The notes beneath the pieces were generated by a model. The model ran no database searches. It was not told the DNA's origin and saw only the letters and a program-made list of their open reading frames with translations. Positions 1 to 6,655 of a stretch of DNA of 64,000 nucleotides are shown piece by piece (the stretch's first letter is position 1; every line of letters begins with the position of its first letter). The translations under genes were made by a program, and so were the position numbers. Source of the stretch: Caulobacter sp. Root343 (GTDB lineage: Bacteria; Pseudomonadota; Alphaproteobacteria; Caulobacterales; Caulobacteraceae); NCBI RefSeq assembly GCF_001425745.1, contig NZ_LMDF01000008.1, positions 1 to 64,000 of the forward strand. The letters run 5' to 3'.

Positions 1-179
1 CCTATCCCCATCGCCGCTTCGGGCCGGATCCAAGCGCCCTCCCCTTGCGACGGGGACAGCGATGATTGTGCAGGGGTTTTGAACGCGGATCATTCAGAGG
101 CGCGTAAAAGTGAGAAGTCGCTGAAATCGCTGGGTTCGATCTGGCGAACGCCGGGGATACAGGCGCTTCAATCCCCGTA
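1..179. other. Window edge, no supportable gene
   Basis: Short open frames run in from the left edge on the plus strand (one ends near position 65), but their third-position composition is mixed and nothing recognisable is encoded. The stretch may hold the 3' end or the promoter of a gene outside the window. A T-arm-like string near 138-150 is not supported by any cloverleaf. Confidence 0.4.
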
Positions 180-288
180 CTTGCCCCCTCCGCGCCTGCG
201 GCGCTCCTCCCCCGGAGGGGGAAGAAGGTAATCTCCTTCCGCCCCCTCCGGGGGCGGACGACCACGCGACGCGTGGTCAGGTGGGGGC
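180..288. repeat. Dispersed palindromic repeat family A, copy 1
   Basis: Two GC-rich palindromic modules lie side by side. The first has a CCCCCTCCG / CGGAGGGGG type fold and the second contains GACCACGCG-A-CGCGTGGTC. The same modules recur inverted at 17222-17350, and a related form lies at 56764-56879. There is no coding potential. This copy lies just upstream of the ArsR promoter. It is best read as a REP/BIME-like intergenic element. Confidence 0.75.
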
Positions 289-304
289 CCGCGGCGGTGG
301 CCGG

Positions 305-340
305 TTGACACCCATATATATGCATGTAAATGTATATGTA
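305..340 (+). promoter_or_regulatory. Promoter and AT-rich operator of the ArsR operon
   Basis: A perfect -35 box TTGACA (305-310) is followed 16 bases later by TAAATG (327-332) as the likely -10. Start of transcription would fall at about 338-342, on the ATG at 340. No purine-rich ribosome-binding site fits in front of the ATG, so the mRNA is probably leaderless. The block 313-338 is strikingly AT-rich in a 68% GC genome and has imperfect dyad symmetry (ATATA ... TATAT), as expected for an ArsR-type operator overlapping the promoter. Confidence 0.6.
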
Positions 341-690
341 TGGAAACGCAGATAAACCTCTTCCACGCGCTCGGCGACCCGACCCGGTTTCGCATCGTCG
401 AAGCGATGAAGTCCGGCGAGTGCGCCGTGGGCGACATCGTCGAGCGCATGGACATCCACCAGTCCGGCGTCTCGCGGCACCTGCGCATCCTGACGGAGGC
501 CGGGATCGTGCAGATGCGCCCCGACGGTCAGAAGCGGCTCTATTCCCTGCGGAAAGAGGCCTTCGACCAACTCGAAGTCTGGGTGGCCGAGTACCGCCGC
601 CACTGGGAGGCCCGGCTGGACCGGTTCGGCGCCGCCCTCGAACGCAACCGGGCGGCCGGCAAGGCCCCCACCCCGGAGGATTCCGAATGA
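340..690 (+). CDS. ArsR/SmtB-family transcriptional repressor
   Basis: The 116-residue winged-helix protein is the usual size for the family. It opens with the typical LFHALGDPTRFRIVE helix. The recognition helix lies around residues 43-58 (HQSGVSRHLRILTEAG), followed by a wing with RLYSL. The classical metal-binding ELCVC motif is absent; the corresponding segment reads SGECAVGDI, so an arsenic or zinc sensor of the classic type is unlikely. It overlaps the next gene by ATGA (687-690). ArsR-AHSA1 pairs of this kind are common, and the repressor most likely controls its own operon through the AT-rich palindrome on its start codon. The inducer is unknown. Confidence 0.9.
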   Translation: METQINLFHALGDPTRFRIVEAMKSGECAVGDIVERMDIHQSGVSRHLRILTEAGIVQMRPDGQKRLYSLRKEAFDQLEVWVAEYRRHWEARLDRFGAALERNRAAGKAPTPEDSE

Positions 691-1196
691 CCACCGCCAC
701 CGCATCTCGCGCCCAGTTCTCGATCGAGCGCGCCTACGCCGCCTCGCTGGACGAGGCCTGGGCCCTGTGGACCACCAAGGCCGGGATTGAATCCTGGTGG
801 GGCCCCGAGGGCTTCGAGGTCACCGTCACGTCGCTGGACCTGCGTCCGGGCGGCGAGCTGAACTACTTGATGACCGCCGTGGCCCCGGAGATGGTCAAGT
901 ACATGGAGCAGTCGGGCATGCCGCTCTCCACCCCGTGCACGGTCACCTATACCGAGGTCGCCGGCCCCACCCGCCTGGCCTACAAGACCCTGACCGACTT
1001 CGTGCCGGGCGTGGAGCCCTACGACGTCGCCACCGTGGTCGAGCTTCGCGAGACCGCCGGCGGGGTGGCCCTGACCATCACCTTCGACGCCATGCACGAC
1101 GACGCCTGGACCGAGCGGGCCCGCGCCGGCCACGAGAGCCAGATGCGCAAGCTGGACGCCCTGCTGGCCGGCCAGGGCAAGGGGGTCGTGTCGTGA
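687..1196 (+). CDS. SRPBCC / AHSA1-domain protein
   Basis: A 169-residue START-like (SRPBCC) fold protein of the activator-of-Hsp90-ATPase-homology type. It shows the hallmark ERAYAASLDEAWALWTT opening, the GIESWWGP motif near residues 34-41, and a C-terminal helix after GVALTITFDAMHDD. Such proteins bind small hydrophobic ligands; the ligand here cannot be told. The start was chosen at the ATGA overlap with the ArsR gene, and the stop overlaps the GTG start of the next gene, so the three genes are almost certainly translationally coupled. A role in sensing or handling the compound that relieves ArsR repression is inference. Confidence 0.85.
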   Translation: MTTATASRAQFSIERAYAASLDEAWALWTTKAGIESWWGPEGFEVTVTSLDLRPGGELNYLMTAVAPEMVKYMEQSGMPLSTPCTVTYTEVAGPTRLAYKTLTDFVPGVEPYDVATVVELRETAGGVALTITFDAMHDDAWTERARAGHESQMRKLDALLAGQGKGVVS

Positions 1197-1603
1197 GCCG
1201 CCTGAAGAGCATCGGCGCGGTGGCGGCGGGTTTCGTCGTCACCGCCGTGACCTCCACGGTGGCCGACATGGTCATGCACGCCGCCGGCGTCTTCCCCGCC
1301 CCGCCCGAGATCATGTCGGACCCGCTGTTCACCCTGGCCGCGGCCTATCGCGCGGTGTTCACGGTCGCCGGCGGCTATGTCACCGCCCGCCTGGCGCCGG
1401 ACCGGCCGATGCGCCACGCCTGGATTCTGGCCGCCATCGGCCTGGCGGCGGGCCTGGGCGGCGTCATCGCCTACTACATGGTCGGCGGCGGCAAGCTGGG
1501 TCCGGCCTGGTACGCCCTGTCGATCCCGCTGGAGGCGATCCCCTGCGTCTGGCTGGGCGCGCGGCTGGCGATGCGGGGGCGGATTGAGACCCCTCTCTCA
1601 TAG
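1193..1603 (+). CDS. Small integral membrane protein, third gene of the ArsR operon
   Basis: A 136-residue hydrophobic protein. GTG was chosen as start because it overlaps the preceding stop (GTGA). Four membrane segments are visible: residues 7-25, about 45-62, about 75-97 and about 102-122, with Arg/Asp-rich short loops such as LAPDRPMRHAW. No catalytic motif is apparent. The same three-gene arrangement (ArsR, AHSA1, short membrane protein) suggests a common stress or compound response, but no function can be assigned. The stop codon lies inside a small hairpin that probably ends the transcript. Confidence 0.8.
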   Translation: MSRLKSIGAVAAGFVVTAVTSTVADMVMHAAGVFPAPPEIMSDPLFTLAAAYRAVFTVAGGYVTARLAPDRPMRHAWILAAIGLAAGLGGVIAYYMVGGGKLGPAWYALSIPLEAIPCVWLGARLAMRGRIETPLS

Positions 1604-1613
1604 AGAGGGATTT
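1591..1613 (+). terminator. Hairpin with short T-run ending the ArsR operon
   Basis: CCCTCTC (1591-1597) pairs with GAGAGGG (1603-1609) across a 5-nt loop, followed by ATTTT. It overlaps the TAG stop and separates convergent genes. The stem is short, so the assignment is moderate. Confidence 0.5.
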
Positions 1614-1621
1614 TGGCTCTG

Positions 1622-2932
1622 CTACCCCTCCGCCTCGCCCTTCCTCCGCTTGCCGGACTTGACGATCACCTTGTCGATCCGCGAACCGTCCATGTCGACG
1701 ATCTCCAGGTCGAACGCGCCGATCTCGACATGTTCGCCCTCGACCGGGATCCGGCCCAGGCGGTCGAGGATCAGGCCGGCGACGGTGTGGTAGCCGCCGT
1801 CGGCCACGAAGTTCTCGCCCAGGTGATCGTTCAATTCCTGGATGTCGAGGCGGGCGTCGATCAGCCAGCTGCCGTCGTCGCGGCGCAGGATGCGCTTTTC
1901 GTCGTCGTCGTGGTCTTCGGGGAAGTCGCCGGCGATCATCTCCAGCAGGTCCAGCGGCGTGATCGCGCCCTGCAGCGAGCCGAACTCGTCGACGACCAGG
2001 GCCATGTGCAGGCTGGTCAGCTTGAAGACCCCCAGGGCCTTCAGCAGCGACATGGTTTCGGGTATGGCGATCGGCTGCTGGACATGGGCCTTCAGGTCGA
2101 ACGGCTCGCTGCTCAGGCAGGCGTCCAGCAGGTCCTTCTTCAGGACGACGCCGATGTCGCCGTCGAGGTCGTCCTCGGTGGCGACCAGGATGCGCGAGTG
2201 GGCGCTGGCGCGGATCTCGCTGAGCACGGTCTCGGGCGAGTCGGCCAGCGAGACCCAGAACAGGTCGCGGCGCGGGGTCATGGCCACGCGGACGGGGCGG
2301 TCGCCCAGGCGCAGCACCTCCTGGATCATCGAGCGCTCCTCGGGCTCGATCAGGCCGGCGTCGGCGCCCTCGGCCAGGACCGCCTCCATCTCCTCGGTGG
2401 TGACGCCGTTGGCGCGCTCGTCGCGCACGCCCATCAGCTTCAGCACCGCGGCGGTCGAGACGGTCAGCAGGGTCACGAACGGGCGCAGCACCATGGCGAC
2501 CACGGCCAGGAACGGCGACATGCGGCGGGCGATGACGTCCGGGAAGATCAGGGCCAGGCGCTTGGGCACCAGTTCGCCCAGGATCACCGAGACATAGGTC
2601 AGGCCGATGACCACGATCGTCGTGGCGATGCCTTCCGAATATTTGGCGATCGGCGGGAAGCGTTCCAGCCACTTGTCCAGGGCGCCCGCGATGGTCGCCT
2701 GGCCGTAGGCGCCGGCGAAGATGCCGATCAGGGTGATGCCGACCTGGACGGCCGACAGGAACCGGGTCGGGTGCTCGGCCATCTCGAGGGCCAGCCTGGC
2801 GCCCCGGTCGCCTCGGTCGGCGAAGCCCTGCAGGCGCGCCTTGCGGGCCGAGACGACGGCCAGTTCGGACATGGAGAAGACCCCGTTCAGCAGAACGAGG
2901 AGGAAGACGACGGCGAGCGCGACGAGAATCAT
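1622..2932 (-). CDS. CNNM/CorC-family membrane protein (hemolysin-like, DUF21 + CBS)
   Basis: The 436-residue protein has the complete three-part architecture of this family. An N-terminal DUF21/CNNM membrane domain covers residues 1 to about 190, with hydrophobic segments at 2-22, about 63-82, about 97-120 and about 140-165. A CBS pair follows at about 215-335 (MTPRRDLFWVS and FGSLQGAITPLDLLE). A C-terminal CorC_HlyC domain lies from about 345 to 425 (DGSWLIDARLDIQELN). The family is linked to magnesium, cobalt or sodium handling; the hemolysin label is historical. It stands alone, convergent with the ArsR operon and downstream of the pstS terminator. Confidence 0.9.
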   Translation of the reverse strand: MILVALAVVFLLVLLNGVFSMSELAVVSARKARLQGFADRGDRGARLALEMAEHPTRFLSAVQVGITLIGIFAGAYGQATIAGALDKWLERFPPIAKYSEGIATTIVVIGLTYVSVILGELVPKRLALIFPDVIARRMSPFLAVVAMVLRPFVTLLTVSTAAVLKLMGVRDERANGVTTEEMEAVLAEGADAGLIEPEERSMIQEVLRLGDRPVRVAMTPRRDLFWVSLADSPETVLSEIRASAHSRILVATEDDLDGDIGVVLKKDLLDACLSSEPFDLKAHVQQPIAIPETMSLLKALGVFKLTSLHMALVVDEFGSLQGAITPLDLLEMIAGDFPEDHDDDEKRILRRDDGSWLIDARLDIQELNDHLGENFVADGGYHTVAGLILDRLGRIPVEGEHVEIGAFDLEIVDMDGSRIDKVIVKSGKRRKGEAEG

Positions 2933-3010
2933 GGCCCTTGGGGGTCGGAGACACGCCGCCGGACGGCGACCGCGGCGCGGGCGTGGGGAGGCCCGGCGGG
3001 TTCACTATAC
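2933..3010. other. Intergenic stretch holding the CNNM gene promoter
   Basis: Short GC-rich spacer between the start of the CNNM gene and the pstS terminator. The promoter for the CNNM gene must lie here or within the terminator, but no clear -35/-10 pair is seen. Confidence 0.4.
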
Positions 3011-3046
3011 AAAGAAAAACGCCGCGGCCCATAGAGCCGCGGCGTC
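3011..3046 (-). terminator. Intrinsic terminator of the porin-pstS transcript
   Basis: Read on the minus strand, GCCGCGGC-rich arms pair across a short loop (CTATGG) and are followed by GTTTTTCTTTG. This is a textbook rho-independent terminator, 24 bases past the stop of the PstS-like gene. Confidence 0.85.
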
Positions 3047-3069
3047 GTTCTTGGATCGATGGTCGCCGA

Positions 3070-4113
3070 TTAGGCGGCCGGACGGCCCATCGTGGTCTTG
3101 CTGTTCACGACGCCCTTCTGGGCTTCGTGCTGGCCGGGGGGCAGCGGGATCAGGCCGCGGCCCTGCAGATAGCCGCCACGACCGGTCGCGGCGTCCGAGG
3201 TGAACTCCTTCAGGAACTCTTCCAGGCCCGGCGTGACGCCGATATTGGCCTTCTTCACGTAGATGAAGAGGGTGCGCGACAGCGGGTACGAGCCGTCCGA
3301 GATGGTCTGGGCCGAGGGACGCACGCCGTTGACGGTCGCGCCCTTGATCTTGTCCATGTTCTCTTCGAGGTACGACCAGCCGAAGACGCCCAGCGAGCCC
3401 GGGGTCTTGGTCAGGGTGCCGACGATGGCGTTGTCGTTCTCGCCGGCGTCGATCCAGCCGTCACCGCGCAGCGGGTCGACCAGGCCCTTGAACTTCTTCT
3501 CGTTGTCCGAGCGGATGGCGTCCAGGGTCGGGAACTTGCGGGCGCCGGCCTCGATGGCCAGTTCGACGAAGGCGTCGCGGGTGCCCGACGTGGGCGGCGG
3601 GCCATAGACCTGGATGCGGTTGCCCGGCAGGCCGCCGGCCACGTCGTCCCAGTTCTTGTTCGGGTTGGCGATGAATTGGCCGCCCTTCAGGACCGTCTTC
3701 GAGAGACCCATGTACAGGTTCTCGGTCTTGAAGTTGTAGTCGGCGCCGTCCTTGTCGGTGGCGATGACGATGCCGTCGAAGCCGACCTTGATGGCGATGA
3801 TGTCCTTGACGCCCTTGGCGGCGCAGGCGTCGAACTCGGCCTTCTTCATCGGACGCGAGGCGTTGGCGATGTCGGGGAAGCCTTCGCCCGTGCCCGAGCA
3901 GAACAGCTTGATGCCGCCGCCGGTGCCGAGGCTTTCGACCTTCGGGGCCTTCTTGCCGGACTTCTTGGCGAAGTTTTCGGCGGTGCGGGTGGCGAACGGG
4001 AACACGGTCGAGGAGCCGGCGGCCCAGACATAGTCACGGGCGGCGTGGGCGGGGGCGGCGGCGAGGCCCGACAGGGCGACGGCGGCGGCCGCGCAGGACA
4101 GAAGCTTCTTCAT
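3070..4113 (-). CDS. pstS: PstS-like periplasmic phosphate-binding protein
   Basis: A 347-residue exported substrate-binding protein. The start at 4113 was chosen because it begins a clean signal peptide (MKKLLSC, cleavage near AHA-AR at about residue 24) preceded by GGAG. The mature protein starts with the phosphate-binding loop AGSSTVFPF and continues with TSGTRDAFVE and an SLGVFGWSYLEEN segment, all typical of PstS. It is the second gene behind an OprO/P-like porin, 86 bases downstream with a strong hairpin between them, and shares the porin's Pho box by inference. No pstCAB genes are in the window, so the permease it feeds must be elsewhere. A second, divergent PstS-like protein lies at 30545-31588. 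Confidence 0.88.
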   Translation of the reverse strand: MKKLLSCAAAAVALSGLAAAPAHAARDYVWAAGSSTVFPFATRTAENFAKKSGKKAPKVESLGTGGGIKLFCSGTGEGFPDIANASRPMKKAEFDACAAKGVKDIIAIKVGFDGIVIATDKDGADYNFKTENLYMGLSKTVLKGGQFIANPNKNWDDVAGGLPGNRIQVYGPPPTSGTRDAFVELAIEAGARKFPTLDAIRSDNEKKFKGLVDPLRGDGWIDAGENDNAIVGTLTKTPGSLGVFGWSYLEENMDKIKGATVNGVRPSAQTISDGSYPLSRTLFIYVKKANIGVTPGLEEFLKEFTSDAATGRGGYLQGRGLIPLPPGQHEAQKGVVNSKTTMGRPAA

Positions 4114-4146
4114 GACGAACTCCGGAGGAGACGGATGTTGGGGAGC

Positions 4147-4170
4147 GGGCGGGCCGGAAGCGGCCCGCCC
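4147..4170 (-). other. Intercistronic hairpin between porin and pstS
   Basis: A perfect 10-bp stem (GGGCGGGCCG at 4147-4156 with CGGCCCGCCC at 4161-4170) closes a GAAG/CTTC loop. No T-run follows in the direction of transcription, so it looks like an RNA-stability or partial-attenuation structure rather than a full terminator. It could set different levels of porin and binding protein from one transcript. Confidence 0.6.
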
Positions 4171-4173
4171 CAA

Positions 4174-4202
4174 AAGCGGTGTGACTTAAGCGGCGTGACT
4201 TA
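4174..4202 (-). repeat. Tandem near-duplicate at the porin stop codon
   Basis: Read on the minus strand, AAGTCACGCCGCTT and AAGTCACACCGCTT follow each other directly, the first overlapping the porin TAA. One base differs. It looks like a recent 14-base tandem duplication with no evident function. Confidence 0.5.
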
Positions 4203-5459
4203 GAAGTCGAGCTGGGCGCGCAGCTGGAACTGCTTGACGTCGTAGTCCTGGTTCAGGCCGACGTTGTCGGACTTGCCGTCCGTGTAGTTGGCCTGGAAGC
4301 GGACGTACGAGGTCGGGTAGTAGTTCACGCCCAGGGTCCAGCCCGTGTACTTGCCGGCCTGCGAGGTGGCCGGCTTGACCTTCAGGGTGTCGTAGGCGTC
4401 GCCCAGGTCGGCGTAGTCGTAGCGCACGGCCAGCTCCAGGCCGCCCATGCCGCCGGCCGTGACCGGGTTCAGGATCTTCGGACGCTTCACTTCGCCGGCG
4501 ACCGGGTCGTAGTTGCGCATCTCGCCGGTCGGCCAGAAGCTGACGAAGGCGTAGCCGACCTTGACCTTCGGGTCGCCGCCGACCGCCGCGCCGCCCAGGC
4601 GGGTGATGTCGATGTTCGAATACTCGCCTTGGACCGAGAACGGGCCGTGGATGTACATGCCTTCGGCGGCCAGGGTCTTGTCGCGGTTGCCGATGCCGCC
4701 GGTGGTGTAGAAGGTCGTGCCGTTGGTGTAGGCGGTGTTCGTGCGGCCGGTATAGGCGAAGGCGCCTTCGTCGCCGCGGTTGCGGTAGCGGTACGACAGG
4801 GCGACGTGCAGCTTGTCGGTGTCGGTGTTGACCGGGGCCCAGTGGCCGCGGGCGGTGACGCCGAAGCGCTCCTTGGAGTCGGCGCCGGCGTTGGCGACGT
4901 CGGCGGTGTTGATGCTGTTGCCCTGGACGGCCAGCGTCGCCGAGTAGTTGAAGCCCTGGTACTTGGCCACGGCGCTGACCAGATAGCTGTCGACGCCGAA
5001 GTCACCGTACGGACCGCGGTCCATGAAGGTGATGAAGCGGGTCGAGGTCAGGTTTTCCAGGCCGGCGGCCTTGATGTTGCCGACCAGCAGCGAGACCTGT
5101 TCGTTGGGCTTGTACTCGATGACCACGTCGTCCCACGAGGCCGCGCCGCCGTTCACCCAGCCGCCTTCGGCCTTGTAGGCGAAGTAGTTGTTCAGCTTGC
5201 CCTCGACGCCCAGGAACACCTGGCGGCCGCGCCAGTTGCTGGTCTTGAAGTCGCCGCCGGGGCCGTCACGGCTGACGTCCTGGTTCACGTAGTCCACGAG
5301 GATCCGACCCCGGAACTTGAACATCACGTCGTCGTTCGAGAACTGCGGAGCGCCGCTCCACTTGTAGCTCATGTCCTGGGCTTGGGCGGCGACGCCCAGG
5401 CCGAGCGCGAGCGCGACGCCCAGCGCCGAACCGGCCACTAGCGAGGTCTTGGTGCTCAT
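4200..5459 (-). CDS. OprO/OprP-type phosphate-selective porin
   Basis: A 419-residue outer-membrane beta-barrel. A signal peptide ends at AAQAQ (about residue 28). The body alternates short aromatic-rich strands (FRGRILVDYVNQD, YKAEGGWVNG, ATLAVQGNSIN) and ends in QFQLRAQLDF with the C-terminal phenylalanine required for barrel insertion. The long mid-barrel strands and the N-terminal FKFRGRI pattern fit the phosphate/polyphosphate porin family. It lies directly upstream of a PstS-like gene and behind a Pho box (5544-5583), so induction by phosphate starvation is likely. The actual anion preference cannot be read from sequence. Confidence 0.85.
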   Translation of the reverse strand: MSTKTSLVAGSALGVALALGLGVAAQAQDMSYKWSGAPQFSNDDVMFKFRGRILVDYVNQDVSRDGPGGDFKTSNWRGRQVFLGVEGKLNNYFAYKAEGGWVNGGAASWDDVVIEYKPNEQVSLLVGNIKAAGLENLTSTRFITFMDRGPYGDFGVDSYLVSAVAKYQGFNYSATLAVQGNSINTADVANAGADSKERFGVTARGHWAPVNTDTDKLHVALSYRYRNRGDEGAFAYTGRTNTAYTNGTTFYTTGGIGNRDKTLAAEGMYIHGPFSVQGEYSNIDITRLGGAAVGGDPKVKVGYAFVSFWPTGEMRNYDPVAGEVKRPKILNPVTAGGMGGLELAVRYDYADLGDAYDTLKVKPATSQAGKYTGWTLGVNYYPTSYVRFQANYTDGKSDNVGLNQDYDVKQFQLRAQLDF

Positions 5460-5543
5460 TTCAGATATCCCCTTGAAAGGCGCCCCCTGTCCTCTCGCCC
5501 GTCGTGAGCGGGATCAGGTTGATGGCGGGCTTAACGGGGGGGC
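5460..5543. other. Porin 5' leader region
   Basis: Untranslated region between the Pho box and the porin ATG. It includes a ribosome-binding-like AAGGGG about six bases before the ATG on the minus strand. No other structure is obvious. The rest of the gap (5584-5710) is ordinary GC-rich sequence with no gene. Confidence 0.4.
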
Positions 5544-5583
5544 GTGACGGTTCCGCCACCGATTTGTGACGGCCCGATGACAA
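5544..5583 (-). promoter_or_regulatory. Pho box with a third half-site before the porin
   Basis: On the minus strand TTGTCAT-CGGG-CCGTCAC (5583-5566) matches the PhoB consensus of two CTGTCAT-like heptamers separated by four bases. A third CCGTCAC (5550-5544) lies exactly 33 bases from the first, three helical half-site steps of 11. GTTAAG about eight bases further on could serve as the -10. Position, about 85-120 bases before the porin ATG, fits activation. Confidence 0.7.
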
Positions 5584-5710
5584 GCGTTTTCAAGGTGTTA
5601 AGCTGTGGCGTTCCGGCAACAAGGCGCCGCGAGGGCGGGCCGCGAAATATCCGTTCACGAACGGTGCGTGCGTGGAAAAACGAGAACGCCTCCCCCCGGG
5701 CCGACACAAA

Positions 5711-5812
5711 CTGTCATCCCGGCCGTAGCGCAGCGAAGAGCCGGGACCGCAACAGGCTCGGAGCTTCCGGCGGTCCCGGCTCGGCGCGCTACGCGCTTGG
5801 CCGGGATGACAG
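5711..5812. repeat. Dispersed palindromic repeat family B, copy 1
   Basis: A 102-bp element with 14-bp perfect terminal inverted repeats (CTGTCATCCCGGCC ... GGCCGGGATGACAG) enclosing a second nested inverted repeat (AGCCGGGACCGC ... GCGGTCCCGGCT). Near-identical copies lie at 15703-15804 and 30430-30528. It ends four bases from the phnE stop codon and lies between phnE and the porin promoter. It is non-coding. Confidence 0.85.
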
Positions 5813-5816
5813 GTTC

Positions 5817-6647
5817 TTACAGCAGGCGTGTGCGGATGATCTGCGACAGCAGGTCGATCAGCGACACGGCGACCACGATGACCAGGACGATGCAGCCGGT
5901 CTGGTCGTATTGGAACGCGTTGACGGAATCGAGCAGCACCTGGCCGACCCCGCCGGCCCCGATCAGGCCCAGCACGGTGGCCGAGCGGCTCGACGATTCG
6001 AAGCGGTAGAGCGCGTAGCTGGTCCACAGCGGGGCGACCTGCGGGATCACGCCCCAGACCACTTCCTGCAATTTACCCGCGCCGGTGGCGCGCACGCCCT
6101 CGACGGGCCCCTTGTCGATCGACTCGACCGCCTCGGCGAACAGCTTGGCCAGCACGCCGCCGGTGTTGAACATCAGGGCCATGACGCCGGCGAACGGGCC
6201 CAGGCCCACGGCGGTGATGAAGATCAGCGCCACGACCAGGTCTGGGATCGAGCGGATCAGGTCCAGCACCCGGCGCACCGGCTGCTGGATCCAGAACGGC
6301 GTGATGTTGCGCGCGCCCAGCAGGCCCAGCGGAATGGCGACGATAATGGCCAGGGCCGTGCCCCACAGGGCCATCTGGATCGTCTGCCACATCTTGCCGA
6401 TGTAGAGCGCCCAGTCGGCGGCCATGAACGCCTTGGGATCGGTGAACGGCGAGAAGAAGCCTTCCGCGAACTCCCGCATCCGTCCCGCTTCGCTGAACAG
6501 TTGCGGGAACTTGTCGATCTCGGCCGGCTTGAAGCTGACGATCAGCAGCATGGCCACGCCGCCCCAGATCAGGGCGTCGAAGGCCAGCGCCGTGGTCGAG
6601 CGCTTGGGTGGAGCCAGTGAGGGCGGCGCCGGAAGGGTCTCGCTCAT
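5817..6647 (-). CDS. phnE: Phosphonate/phosphite ABC transporter permease PhnE
   Basis: A 276-residue inner-membrane permease. After a cytoplasmic N-terminus come a membrane segment at about 24-40 and the binding-protein-dependent transport domain from about 90 to the end, with segments near 88-110, 128-155, 215-235 and 250-268. The ABC-contacting EAA-type loop is at about 178-200 (EGVRATGAGKLQEV), followed by the SATVLGLIGAGGVGQ signature seen in PhnE proteins. It is the last gene of phnC-phnD-phnE, nine bases after phnD. It probably imports phosphonate, phosphite or a similar phosphorus compound. No C-P lyase or phosphonatase genes are nearby. Confidence 0.93.
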   Translation of the reverse strand: MSETLPAPPSLAPPKRSTTALAFDALIWGGVAMLLIVSFKPAEIDKFPQLFSEAGRMREFAEGFFSPFTDPKAFMAADWALYIGKMWQTIQMALWGTALAIIVAIPLGLLGARNITPFWIQQPVRRVLDLIRSIPDLVVALIFITAVGLGPFAGVMALMFNTGGVLAKLFAEAVESIDKGPVEGVRATGAGKLQEVVWGVIPQVAPLWTSYALYRFESSSRSATVLGLIGAGGVGQVLLDSVNAFQYDQTGCIVLVIVVAVSLIDLLSQIIRTRLL

Positions 6648-6655
6648 GAAGCGCC

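Noticed and set aside
130..152. T-arm-like string suggesting a tRNA at the left edge
   Set aside because: No acceptor, D or anticodon stems can be drawn around it and no CCA end is present.
5711..5720. CTGTCAT at the ends of repeat family B as Pho box half-sites
   Set aside because: The same heptamer occurs at the ends of all copies, including ones between convergent genes, always as part of the terminal inverted repeat. No second half-site lies 11 bases away in direct orientation.
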